A stretch of DNA of 35,288 nt. It comes from Desulfovibrio sp. GTDB lineage: Bacteria; Desulfobacterota; Desulfovibrionia; Desulfovibrionales; Desulfovibrionaceae. The position numbers were made by a program, and so were the translations under genes. Below the pieces are notes generated by a model. The model made no database searches. It saw only the letters and a list, made by a program, of their open reading frames with translations, and was not told the DNA's origin. This document shows, one piece after another, positions 1-6,866 of this stretch; the first letter of the stretch is position 1, and the number at the start of each line of letters is the position of its first letter. The stretch is taken from contig JAIKXS010000047.1 of NCBI GenBank assembly GCA_024683955.1, positions 1-35,288 on the forward strand, written 5' to 3'.

Positions 1-242
1 CCAGCATTGGCAAGAAAGCGTCTGACAGATTTGACCGCACCCTTATCGGTAACAGGCTGCGGGTGCGGACGATGAAATGTTGCCAGTACGCCGTTTAGCT
101 CCACTCGGACACGAGACCCGCGTCCTTCGCTAATTTCAGCATCACAAGCAATCAACAGGCTTTCAATGTCCGCCCACAATATTGACGACAATACCGGGTC
201 GGCAAAAATGGCAATCAGCGTTTTATGGTGTTTACTATTCAC
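1..242 (-). CDS. hicA: HicA-family mRNA interferase toxin (3' end missing)
   Basis: The reading frame starts at a GTG at 242 and runs off the left edge, giving about 80 residues. The fold core typical of HicA is visible: a W-x-D-I-E-x-L-L helix, the E-I-x-E-G-R-G-S-R-V strand, the catalytic-histidine strand F-H-R-P-H-P, and the D-K-G-A-V-K-S-V-R-x-F-L end. HicA is a small double-stranded-RNA-binding-like ribonuclease that cleaves mRNA and is neutralised by HicB, whose gene normally follows and would lie outside the window. No Shine-Dalgarno is visible, but TTGACT and TATCAA are spaced 16 bp apart just upstream, so the leader would be very short. Family assignment is strong; the start codon is less certain. 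This lies to the left of the tRNA-Glu scar, so it is probably island cargo. Confidence 0.85.
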   Translation of the reverse strand, partial: MNSKHHKTLIAIFADPVLSSILWADIESLLIACDAEISEGRGSRVRVELNGVLATFHRPHPQPVTDKGAVKSVRRFLANA

Positions 243-387
243 AATTTTTTGATACCATATAGTAGTGACAAGTCAAGTAGATTCTATTTGAAAGGGGGTT
301 AGGAGGGGGTTAGTTCGGGGTGTATGCGGATGTATTTTCGTGTATCTGGATGTGTCATAACCATTTGAAATTGTTGATTTTACAGGA

Positions 388-443
388 TCAGGATACGCCT
401 TTTCACGCCGTCAACAGCGGTTCAAATCCGCTTGGGGACGCCA
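388..443 (+). pseudogene. 3' part of tRNA-Glu(UUC), likely integration scar
   Basis: The segment carries the end of the D arm, an anticodon loop TTTTCAC (anticodon TTC), a perfectly paired T arm (AGCGG-TTCAAAT-CCGCT), the 3' acceptor strand TGGGGAC, discriminator G and encoded CCA. The matching 5' acceptor strand GTCCCCA and the first part of the D arm are absent upstream, and the anticodon stem has one C-C mismatch, so it cannot be a working tRNA. Phage-type integrases commonly use tRNA 3' ends as attachment sites. A tyrosine integrase lies 1.2 kb to the right, so this is best read as an att copy left at an island boundary. Confidence 0.8.
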
Positions 444-455
444 CCAAAGAAATCA

Positions 456-490
456 GGCAGTTACGATAAAAATCGTAGCTGCCTTTTCTT
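456..490 (+). terminator. Intrinsic terminator behind the tRNA-Glu remnant
   Basis: A 12-bp stem (GGCAGTTACGAT with ATCGTAGCTGCC, one T-G wobble) closes on an AAAA loop and is followed by TTTTCTTTG. It lies 12 bases after the CCA end and probably was the tRNA's own terminator, carried along with the 3' end. Confidence 0.75.
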
Positions 491-497
491 TGTATAT

Positions 498-589
498 GCT
501 AACCTATTGCTAATCACTCGCGCATTCGTTGTCTGGAGCGGTTTTGCGAGGATTGAACTAACACTTTACTTGGTTAGCATGCTGTTAGC
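498..589. repeat. Four GCTAAY repeats, possible integrase arm sites
   Basis: GCTAACC (498-504) and GCTAATC (509-515) lie on the plus strand. Two inverted copies, GGTTAGC (572-578) and TGTTAGC (583-589), follow about 60 bases later. Paired and inverted short repeats next to an attachment core are the usual layout of arm-type binding sites for lambda-class integrases. The repeats are seen; the role is inferred. Confidence 0.35.
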
Positions 590-811
590 ACCCTCGCCCG
601 CGATACGGGATAACTTGGGACTCCCCCTCTTTAAACATTCGCCAGTTCGTAATTTCATACCAAAGGCATCAGCAATGCGACGAAATGCAAGCATGAGTTC
701 CTGTTGGCTTCCATCGGCAAGTAAAGAGTTGAGATATTCTGCTGCAACAGAAGGGTTATTGCGAAGGCTCTTCGCTGTAGCCTCATCATGGGAAATATAG
801 GGAGTAATCAT
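566..811 (-). pseudogene. Truncated addiction-module antidote protein
   Basis: From an ATG at 811 the first 50 or so residues resemble the N-terminal half of small antidote proteins of the HI1420/TIGR02684 type (H-D-E-A, A-A-E-Y-L-N, L-x-x-A-F-R-R-I-A-D-A-F-G-M). Such proteins are about 95 residues and continue into a helix-turn-helix half, usually ending in a G-M-K-L-like segment. Here the frame departs after F-G-M-K-L and ends within 30 unrelated residues beside the scar repeats, so the DNA-binding half is missing. An internal deletion joining two similar F-G-M segments is possible. It sits 42 bases after the XRE antitoxin in the same direction. It was recognised by motif memory only. Confidence 0.45.
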
Positions 812-852
812 TGCCAAGACTGTTCTCGTAATCGTTACAAAAACAGTATTTC

Positions 853-1137
853 CTAAACGACTTCATCACGTGGAACAATTGCGAGCTTGTACCCCATAGG
901 GGTAAGCACCTTAAAAAGAGTATCTATTTGAGGAGTAGCTTTCATTCTCTCCAATCGGGCGACAGCAGATTGTTTAAGGCCTGCTGCTTCCGCAAGTTGC
1001 CTCTGTGTTAGCCCCTTTGCCTCACGCGCTTCAATCAGTTTACCAATCAATTCAACTTCAAATTCAATTCTCGCACGTTCAGATGGCGATAGATTATTAT
1101 CATTGTTATAGAAATCACGAAAGCTTGTGCTTGACAT
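853..1137 (-). CDS. XRE-family antitoxin (HigA-like)
   Basis: The protein has 94 residues. A central helix-turn-helix (roughly residues 37-60, L-T-Q-R-Q-L-A-E-A-A-G-L-K-Q-S-A-V-A-R-L) is followed by the short strand Y-K-L-A-I-V near the end, typical of antitoxins paired with RelE/HigB-type toxins. The ATG at 1137 is chosen because GAGGAG lies 8 bases upstream; the start 18 bases earlier would sit on that ribosome site. It begins one base after the toxin stop, in toxin-first order as in higBA. It would bind its toxin and repress the promoter at 1522-1549, probably through the 16-bp palindrome there. Confidence 0.8.
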   Translation of the reverse strand: MSSTSFRDFYNNDNNLSPSERARIEFEVELIGKLIEAREAKGLTQRQLAEAAGLKQSAVARLERMKATPQIDTLFKVLTPMGYKLAIVPRDEVV

Positions 1138-1138
1138 A

Positions 1139-1453
1139 TCACATGCTCCTCTCAAGAAAATCTTTCAAATTTCTCGATGCCTGCTCGATTTCTTTAACAG
1201 GTGTATTTTTAGTCTTCTTTATAAAATGATGTAACAATACAAATTTATTATCACGCCAATAAAAGAAAAGAATTTTGTGTGCCAATGGTCTCAATTCCCA
1301 TAGATTACCATCAAGATACTTTACTTGAGGTTCGCCGATTCGCGTTCCATAGGTTTCTAATGCTCGTATATATGTCAGTATTTTTTGATATTGAATACGG
1401 GCATCTTTACTCGTCTGAGCTTTATTTCGAAGTTCAATCAAAACTTCTTTCAC
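1139..1453 (-). CDS. RelE/HigB-type toxin with a stop at its natural second codon
   Basis: From a GTG at 1453 the 104-residue product matches the Gp49/HigB branch of RelE-fold ribosome-dependent ribonucleases: Y-L-D-G-N-L-W-E-L-R-P, then I-L-F-F-Y-W and F-V-L-L-H-H-F-I-K-K-T. The frame is open further upstream and encodes the expected first strand (V-E-F-Y-E-D), but the ATG that should start it, at 1498, is followed at once by TAA. Only the internal GTG can start the protein in frame, which would remove about 14 residues including the first beta strand. The toxin is therefore probably inactive or poorly made, while the promoter and antitoxin are intact. Confidence 0.75.
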   Translation of the reverse strand: MKEVLIELRNKAQTSKDARIQYQKILTYIRALETYGTRIGEPQVKYLDGNLWELRPLAHKILFFYWRDNKFVLLHHFIKKTKNTPVKEIEQASRNLKDFLERSM

Positions 1454-1521
1454 TGGCTGTGAGCCATTTTTATCTTCATAAAACTCAACTTCTTACATCG
1501 CAATACCCTTTATCGTGCATA

Positions 1522-1549
1522 ATTATAACAAATTTGTTATTGCTGTCAA
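1522..1549 (-). promoter_or_regulatory. Strong promoter with 16-bp palindromic operator (toxin/antitoxin)
   Basis: TTGACA (1549-1544) and TATAAT (1527-1522) are both perfect consensus hexamers, 16 bp apart, reading leftward. The perfect palindrome ATAACAAATTTGTTAT (1525-1540) covers the spacer and enters the -10 box, as expected for autorepression by the antitoxin. Confidence 0.8.
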
Positions 1550-1645
1550 GTGCTCTACACCGCTTCCACGCAAAAATCTACCGCTATCGCCGATTATCTG
1601 TTTTCACCTGCTCTGCTCGTCCATGCCCGGTCGAATTCGTATGGC

Positions 1646-2776
1646 TTATGCAAGCGCCATCGACGACAGCAACCGCGCCGCTTCTGCCCCTTGGTTGGGA
1701 GCCAAGTGCGCATATCGCTGGGGCATGATGATTGACTTGTGCCCCATAAGCCGCTGCACCGTGTAAAGAGGAACGCCAGACTGAACAAGCCACGAGGCAA
1801 AGGTATGCCGCAGCGTATGAAATACAACCTTGTCGCGGGGGTCGGTTATGCCCTCATTGAGCTTGGTATCGCGGAGAATCATGCGGAAGCCGGGGCTAAT
1901 CTGGTGATGCGGCGTATTCCTCGTTCCGGCTTTCGGAAAGACCAGACGGCCGGGTTGCCCCTTTGTTTCGGCCTGATGCTTTTCAAGCATGTCCTTAACC
2001 TGTTCGGGCATATAGACGACGCGGTTCATGGCGTTCTTGGAATCCATGACCGTGATTGTTCCGTCCGTGAAGTTGACATGCTCCCAGCGCAGAGTGAACA
2101 CTTCCCCAGCCCGAAGGCCCGTATACAGGGAAACAAGCGCCATCTGCCACAGGCTGGGGCTGCGGTCGTGCAAGGCATCCAGCAACGTCTTGGCCTCAGC
2201 CTTTGTCAGAAAACGCATACGGCGTCCGTCGCTCTGCTGAACTTTCACGTTTTCCGTGGGAATGGGGCCTTCATACAAGCCCCACTGCGCCGCCTGCCGG
2301 AATATCTGGCCGAGGAGGTTCAAGGTGTGCCGCGTGGATTGCGGAGACAGGTGCGACTCGCCCTTTCTCAAGGCGTCAACTTCCACGGCGGTGATGCTTA
2401 TAAGCGGGAGATGCCCCAGTTTTGGCTTTATGCGCTTTTCGTAGATGCCTACGGCGTCCATGGGGCGCTTGCGCATGACTTCAAGGTAATCCGAACGGAA
2501 ACGCTCGAAGACCTCATCCAGCTTCAGGCGGGCATTGTCGGCGGGAAGGGAGTCCACCTTGCGGGCGTGCTTGAGACGTTCGGCGCGAACATGGGAGGCC
2601 ATGGACGCGGTGACTTTCTCGCTGAGCCAGCCGACCTTTTCCCATATGAGCTTGCGCTCGCCGGGAAGGCGGAAACAGATGTCATAGCAGACATCCGGCT
2701 TGCCGCGGTATCGACGGCTTTCATGATCTCGCGCATAAACGCCTGTGTAGTTTGTTTTATTACGCTTTGAGGGCAT
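1646..2776 (-). CDS. Phage-type tyrosine integrase
   Basis: The protein has 376 residues, normal for a full-length island or prophage integrase. An N-terminal arm-binding region is followed by a core-binding SAM-like domain (about 85-175) and the catalytic domain. All catalytic residues are visible: R222 (T-G-L-R-A-G-E), K247 in the beta hairpin, H320 and R323 (H-T-L-R-H-T), H346 (G-H-K) and nucleophile Y355 (Q-R-Y-A-H-L). AGGAG lies 7 bases before the ATG. It would integrate and excise DNA at an attachment site. The only candidate site here is the tRNA-Glu remnant at 388-443, which lies past the 3' end of the gene. No second att copy is visible to the right. Confidence 0.92.
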   Translation of the reverse strand: MPSKRNKTNYTGVYARDHESRRYRGKPDVCYDICFRLPGERKLIWEKVGWLSEKVTASMASHVRAERLKHARKVDSLPADNARLKLDEVFERFRSDYLEVMRKRPMDAVGIYEKRIKPKLGHLPLISITAVEVDALRKGESHLSPQSTRHTLNLLGQIFRQAAQWGLYEGPIPTENVKVQQSDGRRMRFLTKAEAKTLLDALHDRSPSLWQMALVSLYTGLRAGEVFTLRWEHVNFTDGTITVMDSKNAMNRVVYMPEQVKDMLEKHQAETKGQPGRLVFPKAGTRNTPHHQISPGFRMILRDTKLNEGITDPRDKVVFHTLRHTFASWLVQSGVPLYTVQRLMGHKSIIMPQRYAHLAPNQGAEAARLLSSMALA

Positions 2777-2838
2777 CGTGCGGCTCCTGGCTAAACATTG
2801 CGTGGTTCATCCGGATTTTGCGTACTCGGGGGAGGGGG

Positions 2839-3231
2839 ATGACAAATCCAACCAACTTGTCGTCCGGACATGGTGGGGAGACAAGGTTTAAAGAAGCACT
2901 GAAACTTAATGCGCCTCTTGCCGCTGCTTATTATATGAAAGAAGACTTGCGACAATTCTGGGAACAGTCGGGCAGGGAAAGCGCTCAAAAAAGTAATTGA
3001 CGACTGGGTGGAAAGAGCCAGGAAATCCGGCATTTGGCCTTTGATAAAGATTGGCAACACCATTGCCGCATATACGTTCGACATTCTGAATTGGTATGAC
3101 CATCCGCTGTCCTCAGGCCGGCTCGAAGGCGCAAACAACAAGATAAAAGCACTCAAGCGGATGGCATATGCTACAGAGATTTCGAATTTTTCAAGCTCAG
3201 AATACTGGCCATTCACGAGGCAAGGTACTAA
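2839..3231 (+). pseudogene. ISL3-family transposase, C-terminal fragment
   Basis: The segment matches the end of ISL3 (IS204/IS1001/IS1165) transposases: R-F-K-E-A-L-K-L-N, A-Y-Y-M-K-E-D-L-R-Q-F-W, then D-D-W-x-x-R-A, the strongly conserved W-Y-D-H-P-L-S-S-G-R-L-E-G-A-N-N-K-I-K, and a tail Y-R-D-F-E-F-F-K-L in another frame ending in L-A-I-H-E-A-R-Y and a TAA at 3229. Two single-base shifts break it: an extra A near 2970-2975 and a missing G after K-R-M-A-Y near 3170. The first roughly 270 residues are absent, so it is dead. It lies just upstream of the integrase, pointing away from it. Confidence 0.85.
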
Positions 3232-3470
3232 CGGATGAACCGGTTTTGTTTCCTCTTCCTCCCTAAACCTCATCTTGCTGCCACTGTACGGTGGCGGATA
3301 ATGACCGCCCTCCCCTCCTCTTTCCAAGTTTCCTGCGAATACACTTTTTTGTAGAAGCCTGTCTTCCCGAGCTGACAGCCGGAACTTTTGGTGAGGCGTT
3401 GCTTTCTGAACCGTTTCCAAAGCCGTTTCCGGAGTATTCGTTTCTTAGCGTGATACTTGAACAGTTCTCG

Positions 3471-3758
3471 GGGGGCATGCTCGCGTCTTATTCCGTGTTC
3501 GGGACATTGTATCCGTTCAGGTCTGTAACAGAGAAGGTCTTCGTATCCATATAAATTCGGAACTCTCCAGGTAATTTCACTCTTGCTTTGGTAGTCATAT
3601 CCCGGACAGCTCTTCCCTCAGACGGGACAGCAAGACTGCCTGCTTTTAAACGGCATCACATGAGCAAGAATTCTTTTGTGGATGCATTTTTCTTTCTGAA
3701 AGGAAACAGGAACCTCTTGTTCTTCAAAAGAAATCACTCGAATTTGATTGAGATCCAT
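3471..3758 (-). pseudogene. ISL3-family transposase, N-terminal fragment with internal TGA
   Basis: Read leftward from an ATG at 3758, the frame gives the ISL3 zinc-ribbon region: S-C-C-P-V-(stop)-G-K-S-C-P-G-Y-D-Y, then W-R-V-P-N-L-Y-G-Y, and R-I-Q-C-P-E-H-G-I-R. The in-frame TGA at 3620-3618 replaces the first zinc-ribbon cysteine of the C-x-x-C pair, one base from TGC or TGT. Similarity stops at about 3471. It is inverted relative to the C-terminal piece at 2839-3231, so the two are not one gene with a gap. I see nothing recognisable in 3232-3470. Confidence 0.7.
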
Positions 3759-3894
3759 GAGGTTTTTTAGTATTATGTAAGGTGTAGCCATCGAGACACC
3801 TTCATATTATTGTTCTGATAAACATAATGTAGTGTGTTTTCGATAGCTTTTCAATTTGTATGACACAAAAAAAGTAAATGTGTGAAGCTGCTCG

Positions 3895-4053
3895 GTGATT
3901 TCTCCTCGCCAGGCCTTAGCCCCTTATGCCTCAAGCCTTCGCCGACATACAAGGCATCCTTCGGCGGTCCGCTGCCGGCAGCTATGTAACCGACCTTGCA
4001 TGCGCTCGGCTTTTCGGCATGTCGGGCTTGCGACGCTGGCGGAGGGAAATCAC
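3895..4053. mobile_element. 159-bp MITE-like element with 18-bp inverted ends
   Basis: The left end (3895-3912, GTGATTTCTCCTCGCCAG) and the reverse complement of the right end (4036-4053, GTGATTTCCCTCCGCCAG) agree at 15 of 18 positions. The interior is GC-rich between AT-rich flanks, holds a perfect 12-bp palindrome GCTGCCGGCAGC at 3971-3982 near the centre, and nested hairpins such as GCCTT...AAGGC. No gene is convincing inside; an 82-residue frame on the minus strand runs through it. Size, inverted ends and lack of a transposase fit a miniature inverted-repeat or REP-type element. I see no clear target duplication. The flanks 3759-3894 and 4054-4190 hold nothing I recognise. Confidence 0.55.
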
Positions 4054-4189
4054 ATGAAGAAGAGAATTGCACAGTCTCTAGAGATTGTTGTAAAAACATG
4101 CGCTATCTCTACCCACTATCCCTGCAGAAGGACCAAATGACCACGCCCTAAATAGAAATTTGCACCAATACTAATTCCTTACAGAGCCA

Positions 4190-4230
4190 AAAAAAAAGGG
4201 ATTTCCCCGAAAAGGAAATCCCGTTTTTTC
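4190..4230 (-). terminator. Terminator of the DUF2325 gene
   Basis: A perfect 9-bp stem GGGATTTCC/GGAAATCCC (4198-4222) is followed leftward by at least nine T residues and rightward by TTTTTT, so it can work in both directions. It ends the small gene at 4249-4518. Confidence 0.85.
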
Positions 4231-4248
4231 CCAGGAAGACGTAAGAAC

Positions 4249-4518
4249 TTACTGCAGGCAGTCACGGAGGGAGGAAACACCACACGAATGTACCATACGA
4301 AGGGGAATATTCTTTGAACGCGCAAGCTGAACGGCCTTGCGTTTTGCCTCATGGGAAATTTTATTGGTAAAGACAATCATGGCGTCAGGATTCCCGATCT
4401 TGTCAACAAAATTACGCTCGTTACGGCTTATGCAGCGAAGACGGCATCCTTGTGCCTTGGCTGCAGCAATATAATCTGACTTCAATCGATCCATTCCGCC
4501 AATTAAGGTGACGCACAT
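4249..4518 (-). CDS. DUF2325-domain protein, single-domain
   Basis: The 89-residue protein is one DUF2325 domain: L-I-G-G-M-D-R-L-K at the start, D-A-M-I-V-F-T-N-K-I-S-H-E-A-K in the middle and H-S-C-G-V-S-S-L-R-D-C-L at the end. The ATG at 4518 is used because GGAG lies 6 bases upstream. An in-frame GTG at 4557 overlaps the promoter -10 box and so cannot be translated from it. The domain resembles a Rossmann-like half with conserved His and Cys residues, but its biochemical role is not established to my knowledge. The gene is its own transcription unit, sharing only direction with the trp operon. Confidence 0.85.
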   Translation of the reverse strand: MCVTLIGGMDRLKSDYIAAAKAQGCRLRCISRNERNFVDKIGNPDAMIVFTNKISHEAKRKAVQLARSKNIPLRMVHSCGVSSLRDCLQ

Positions 4519-4556
4519 ACCAGACTCCAAAGCTAGTGGTGAACGATATGAGGACA

Positions 4557-4585
4557 CTATAAATGAAAAAGATTTTCAAAGTCAA
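4557..4585 (-). promoter_or_regulatory. Promoter of the DUF2325 gene
   Basis: TTGACT (4585-4580) and TTATAG (4562-4557) are 17 bp apart, reading leftward, placing the transcript start near 4550, about 30 bases before the ATG. Confidence 0.7.
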
Positions 4586-4686
4586 GATCTTTTTTCCGAT
4601 TTTTTCCCCCAGATTTTTCCCCCTCCGCAGGCAGAAAACGCGTACGCAAAGAGAAGCGATAAGGAAGGCGGGATGACCGACGAAGG

Positions 4687-5454
4687 CTAGCGCCAGCGTG
4701 CCAAAAAGTCAGCGGCGCTCTGTCCGTCACTCAAGGCGCGAATAAGGGCACTCCCAAAAATCACGGCATCCGGCCGCGCCTTTTCTGAAAGACCTGCCAG
4801 CTGCTTTGGATCCTGCAAACCGAAGCCGAGGGCTATGGGCAGGGAAAATGCTTCTCTGGCACGAAGAAGGGTCTCTTCAAGTTCCGGAGGGAAGGAATTC
4901 CTTGCTCCCGTAACTCCCATGACGGACACCACGTACACATAGCCCTCGGAGCACGCGGCGTACTCCTTCATGCGCTCAAGAGATGTATTGGGACCGACAA
5001 GCGTTATCAGGGCAATTCCCTCCTTTCGCAGGGCGGAACGCATGGGCTCACTTTCCTCAAGGGGAAGATCAGGCACAATAAACCCCGTCACACCGCCCTC
5101 TTTCGCCTCACGGGCAACCTTTTCAAGGCCGTACTGATAAAAGGGATTATAGTAGCCCATAAGCACGAGATCCGCCGAAAAAAGCCCCTTGCGGTCCATA
5201 AGCCCGTGCATGATGTCCCTGACACACACGCCCTGCTGCAAGACTTCCTTGGACGCAGCCTCTATAACCGGCCCGTCAGCGCAGGGATCGGAGAAGGGAA
5301 CGCCTATTTCAATTATGTCAGCGCCGTTTTCATCAAGCTCCACCATTGTGGGCCAAAAGGACGAACGGTCGGGGAAGCCGGCCGTCAAAAAAGGCACCAG
5401 CGCCGGTTTTCCCGCTGCCTTGGCCGCACTGATTTTTACTTCAAGACTATGCAT
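4687..5454 (-). CDS. trpA: Tryptophan synthase alpha subunit
   Basis: TrpA cleaves indole-3-glycerol phosphate to indole and glyceraldehyde 3-phosphate; indole is channelled to TrpB. The 255-residue TIM barrel has the catalytic pair at the same numbers as the E. coli enzyme: E49 in I-E-I-G-V-P-F-S-D-P and D60 in A-D-G-P. The phosphate-binding end is F-G-S-A-L-I. Length is normal or slightly short. The ATG lies 3 bases after the trpB stop (TAG-GCC-ATG), so translation is probably coupled. It is the last gene of the trp operon; I see no strong terminator in the 100 bases after it. Position 58 is Cys where Leu is usual, beside the active site. Confidence 0.97.
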   Translation of the reverse strand: MHSLEVKISAAKAAGKPALVPFLTAGFPDRSSFWPTMVELDENGADIIEIGVPFSDPCADGPVIEAASKEVLQQGVCVRDIMHGLMDRKGLFSADLVLMGYYNPFYQYGLEKVAREAKEGGVTGFIVPDLPLEESEPMRSALRKEGIALITLVGPNTSLERMKEYAACSEGYVYVVSVMGVTGARNSFPPELEETLLRAREAFSLPIALGFGLQDPKQLAGLSEKARPDAVIFGSALIRALSDGQSAADFLARWR

Positions 5455-5457
5455 GGC

Positions 5458-6648
5458 CTATTCCCCCTCTCCCATGAAATCTGATCCCAGATAGCCGGTG
5501 ACAATCCCGAGGTCCTTATCGCCACGGCCCGAAAGATTCACAAGCACGTTGGAGCCTGCTGCGAATTCCTGAGGATGATCAAAAACCCAGGCAAGAGCAT
5601 GGGACGACTCAAGAGCCGGAAGGATACCTTCCGTTCTACAAAGACGCATGAAGGCTGCGATCACATTGGCGTCCTTCACCATGCCGTATGTGACACGCCC
5701 CGATTTCTGAAGAAAGGCATGTTCCGGACCGACTCCCGGATAGTCAAGACCTGCTGATATGGAATGGGAAGGTTCAATCTGTCCGTCGGCATTCTGCAGA
5801 AGCATGGTGTAGTTGCCATGCAATACACCGGGAGTTCCGAGGGTGAGGGAGGCGGAATTAAAGCAGCCTGTCTCGCCGCTCCCCGCCGCTTCAACACCGA
5901 TAAGGCGCACACCCGGCTCATCAAGATATTCGGCAAACGCACCGATGGCGTTGGATCCCCCGCCGACACACGCCACAACCGCGTCAGGAAGGGAGCCCGT
6001 ATGCTCGCGCATCTGCACTTTGGATTCCCTGCTTATCACCCGCTGAAAAAGCTTCACAAGGGAGGGAAAAGGATGCGGCCCCGCTGCGGTTCCAAAACAA
6101 TAATGGGTCGTTGCCTGCTCTCTGATCCAGACGCGCAGGGTTTCATTGATGGCATCCTTCAGGGTTCTTGATCCTGTGGAAACAGGATGCACCTTCGCGT
6201 TCAGAAGGCGCATTCTCGCCACATTGCTTGACTGTCGTTCCACATCCTCGGAGCCCATATAGATCTCGCACTCAAGACCGAGGCGTGCCGCGGCGCAGGC
6301 GGTTGCCACTCCGTGCTGTCCGGCACCTGTTTCGGCAATCAGTTTGCGTTTGCCCATGTATTTGGCAAGGAGAGCCTGGCCCAGGGCATTGTTAATTTTA
6401 TGCGCTCCCGTATGCAGAAGGTCCTCACGTTTGAGCCAGAGGGTAAAGCCAAGTTCCTTCGAAAGCTTAGGACACTTGGTTACCGGTGTCGGCCTGCCTG
6501 CAAAATCATGCAAAAGAAGCTGCAATTCCTCTTGAAACGCGTCTTTCGGCAAGAGTGTCTCCATGGCCTCTTCCACCTCACGCAGGGGCGGAATCAGGAG
6601 TTCAGGCACAAAACACCCGCCGAATTCTCCAAAGTATCCTTTTTTCAT
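5458..6648 (-). CDS. trpB: Tryptophan synthase beta subunit
   Basis: TrpB joins indole with L-serine using pyridoxal phosphate. The 396-residue protein starts with the usual G-Y-F-G-E-F-G-G-C-F-V-P-E. It has the PLP lysine K84 (T-G-A-H-K-I-N-N), catalytic E106 (E-T-G-A-G-Q-H-G) and the phosphate loop G-G-G-S-N-A-I-G. It is the TrpB1 type, consistent with its position next to trpA. The ATG at 6648 has only a weak ribosome site. A 218-base gap separates it from trpF, the only gap in an otherwise tightly packed operon. I find no convincing gene, promoter or hairpin in that gap. Confidence 0.97.
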   Translation of the reverse strand: MKKGYFGEFGGCFVPELLIPPLREVEEAMETLLPKDAFQEELQLLLHDFAGRPTPVTKCPKLSKELGFTLWLKREDLLHTGAHKINNALGQALLAKYMGKRKLIAETGAGQHGVATACAAARLGLECEIYMGSEDVERQSSNVARMRLLNAKVHPVSTGSRTLKDAINETLRVWIREQATTHYCFGTAAGPHPFPSLVKLFQRVISRESKVQMREHTGSLPDAVVACVGGGSNAIGAFAEYLDEPGVRLIGVEAAGSGETGCFNSASLTLGTPGVLHGNYTMLLQNADGQIEPSHSISAGLDYPGVGPEHAFLQKSGRVTYGMVKDANVIAAFMRLCRTEGILPALESSHALAWVFDHPQEFAAGSNVLVNLSGRGDKDLGIVTGYLGSDFMGEGE

Positions 6649-6866
6649 CAGATATCAGGCGTTTACCGTTTCATCCAAAGGACAAACAGCAACGCCACCT
6701 CCTCTTCCTTAATTGGTTCCCCACGCACAATCTGTACGCAGCACTCAAAAAAACATCGGTCGCCGGCAAAACAACGCGCTTTCCCGTCAAAAAGCCATCT
6801 ATCCCCCGTGAAATTCTGCGGGCTTCAGGCAAATCCGACGTCCAACAAAATGGCTGAAACTCGTCA

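Noticed and set aside
1739-2770. 343-codon open frame on the plus strand
   Set aside because: It is antisense to the integrase, whose motifs are complete; the plus frame has no recognisable domain.
3618-3620. TGA in place of a cysteine codon as a selenocysteine site
   Set aside because: The rest of the transposase is broken and inverted, and no SECIS-like hairpin stood out; a nonsense mutation is simpler.
4519-4557. GTG at 4557 as start of the DUF2325 gene
   Set aside because: It overlaps the -10 hexamer, while the ATG at 4518 has a good ribosome site and the conserved N-terminus.
6649-6866. Small gene in the trpF-trpB gap
   Set aside because: Open frames there are continuations of shadows of trpF without a start, ribosome site or recognisable motif.
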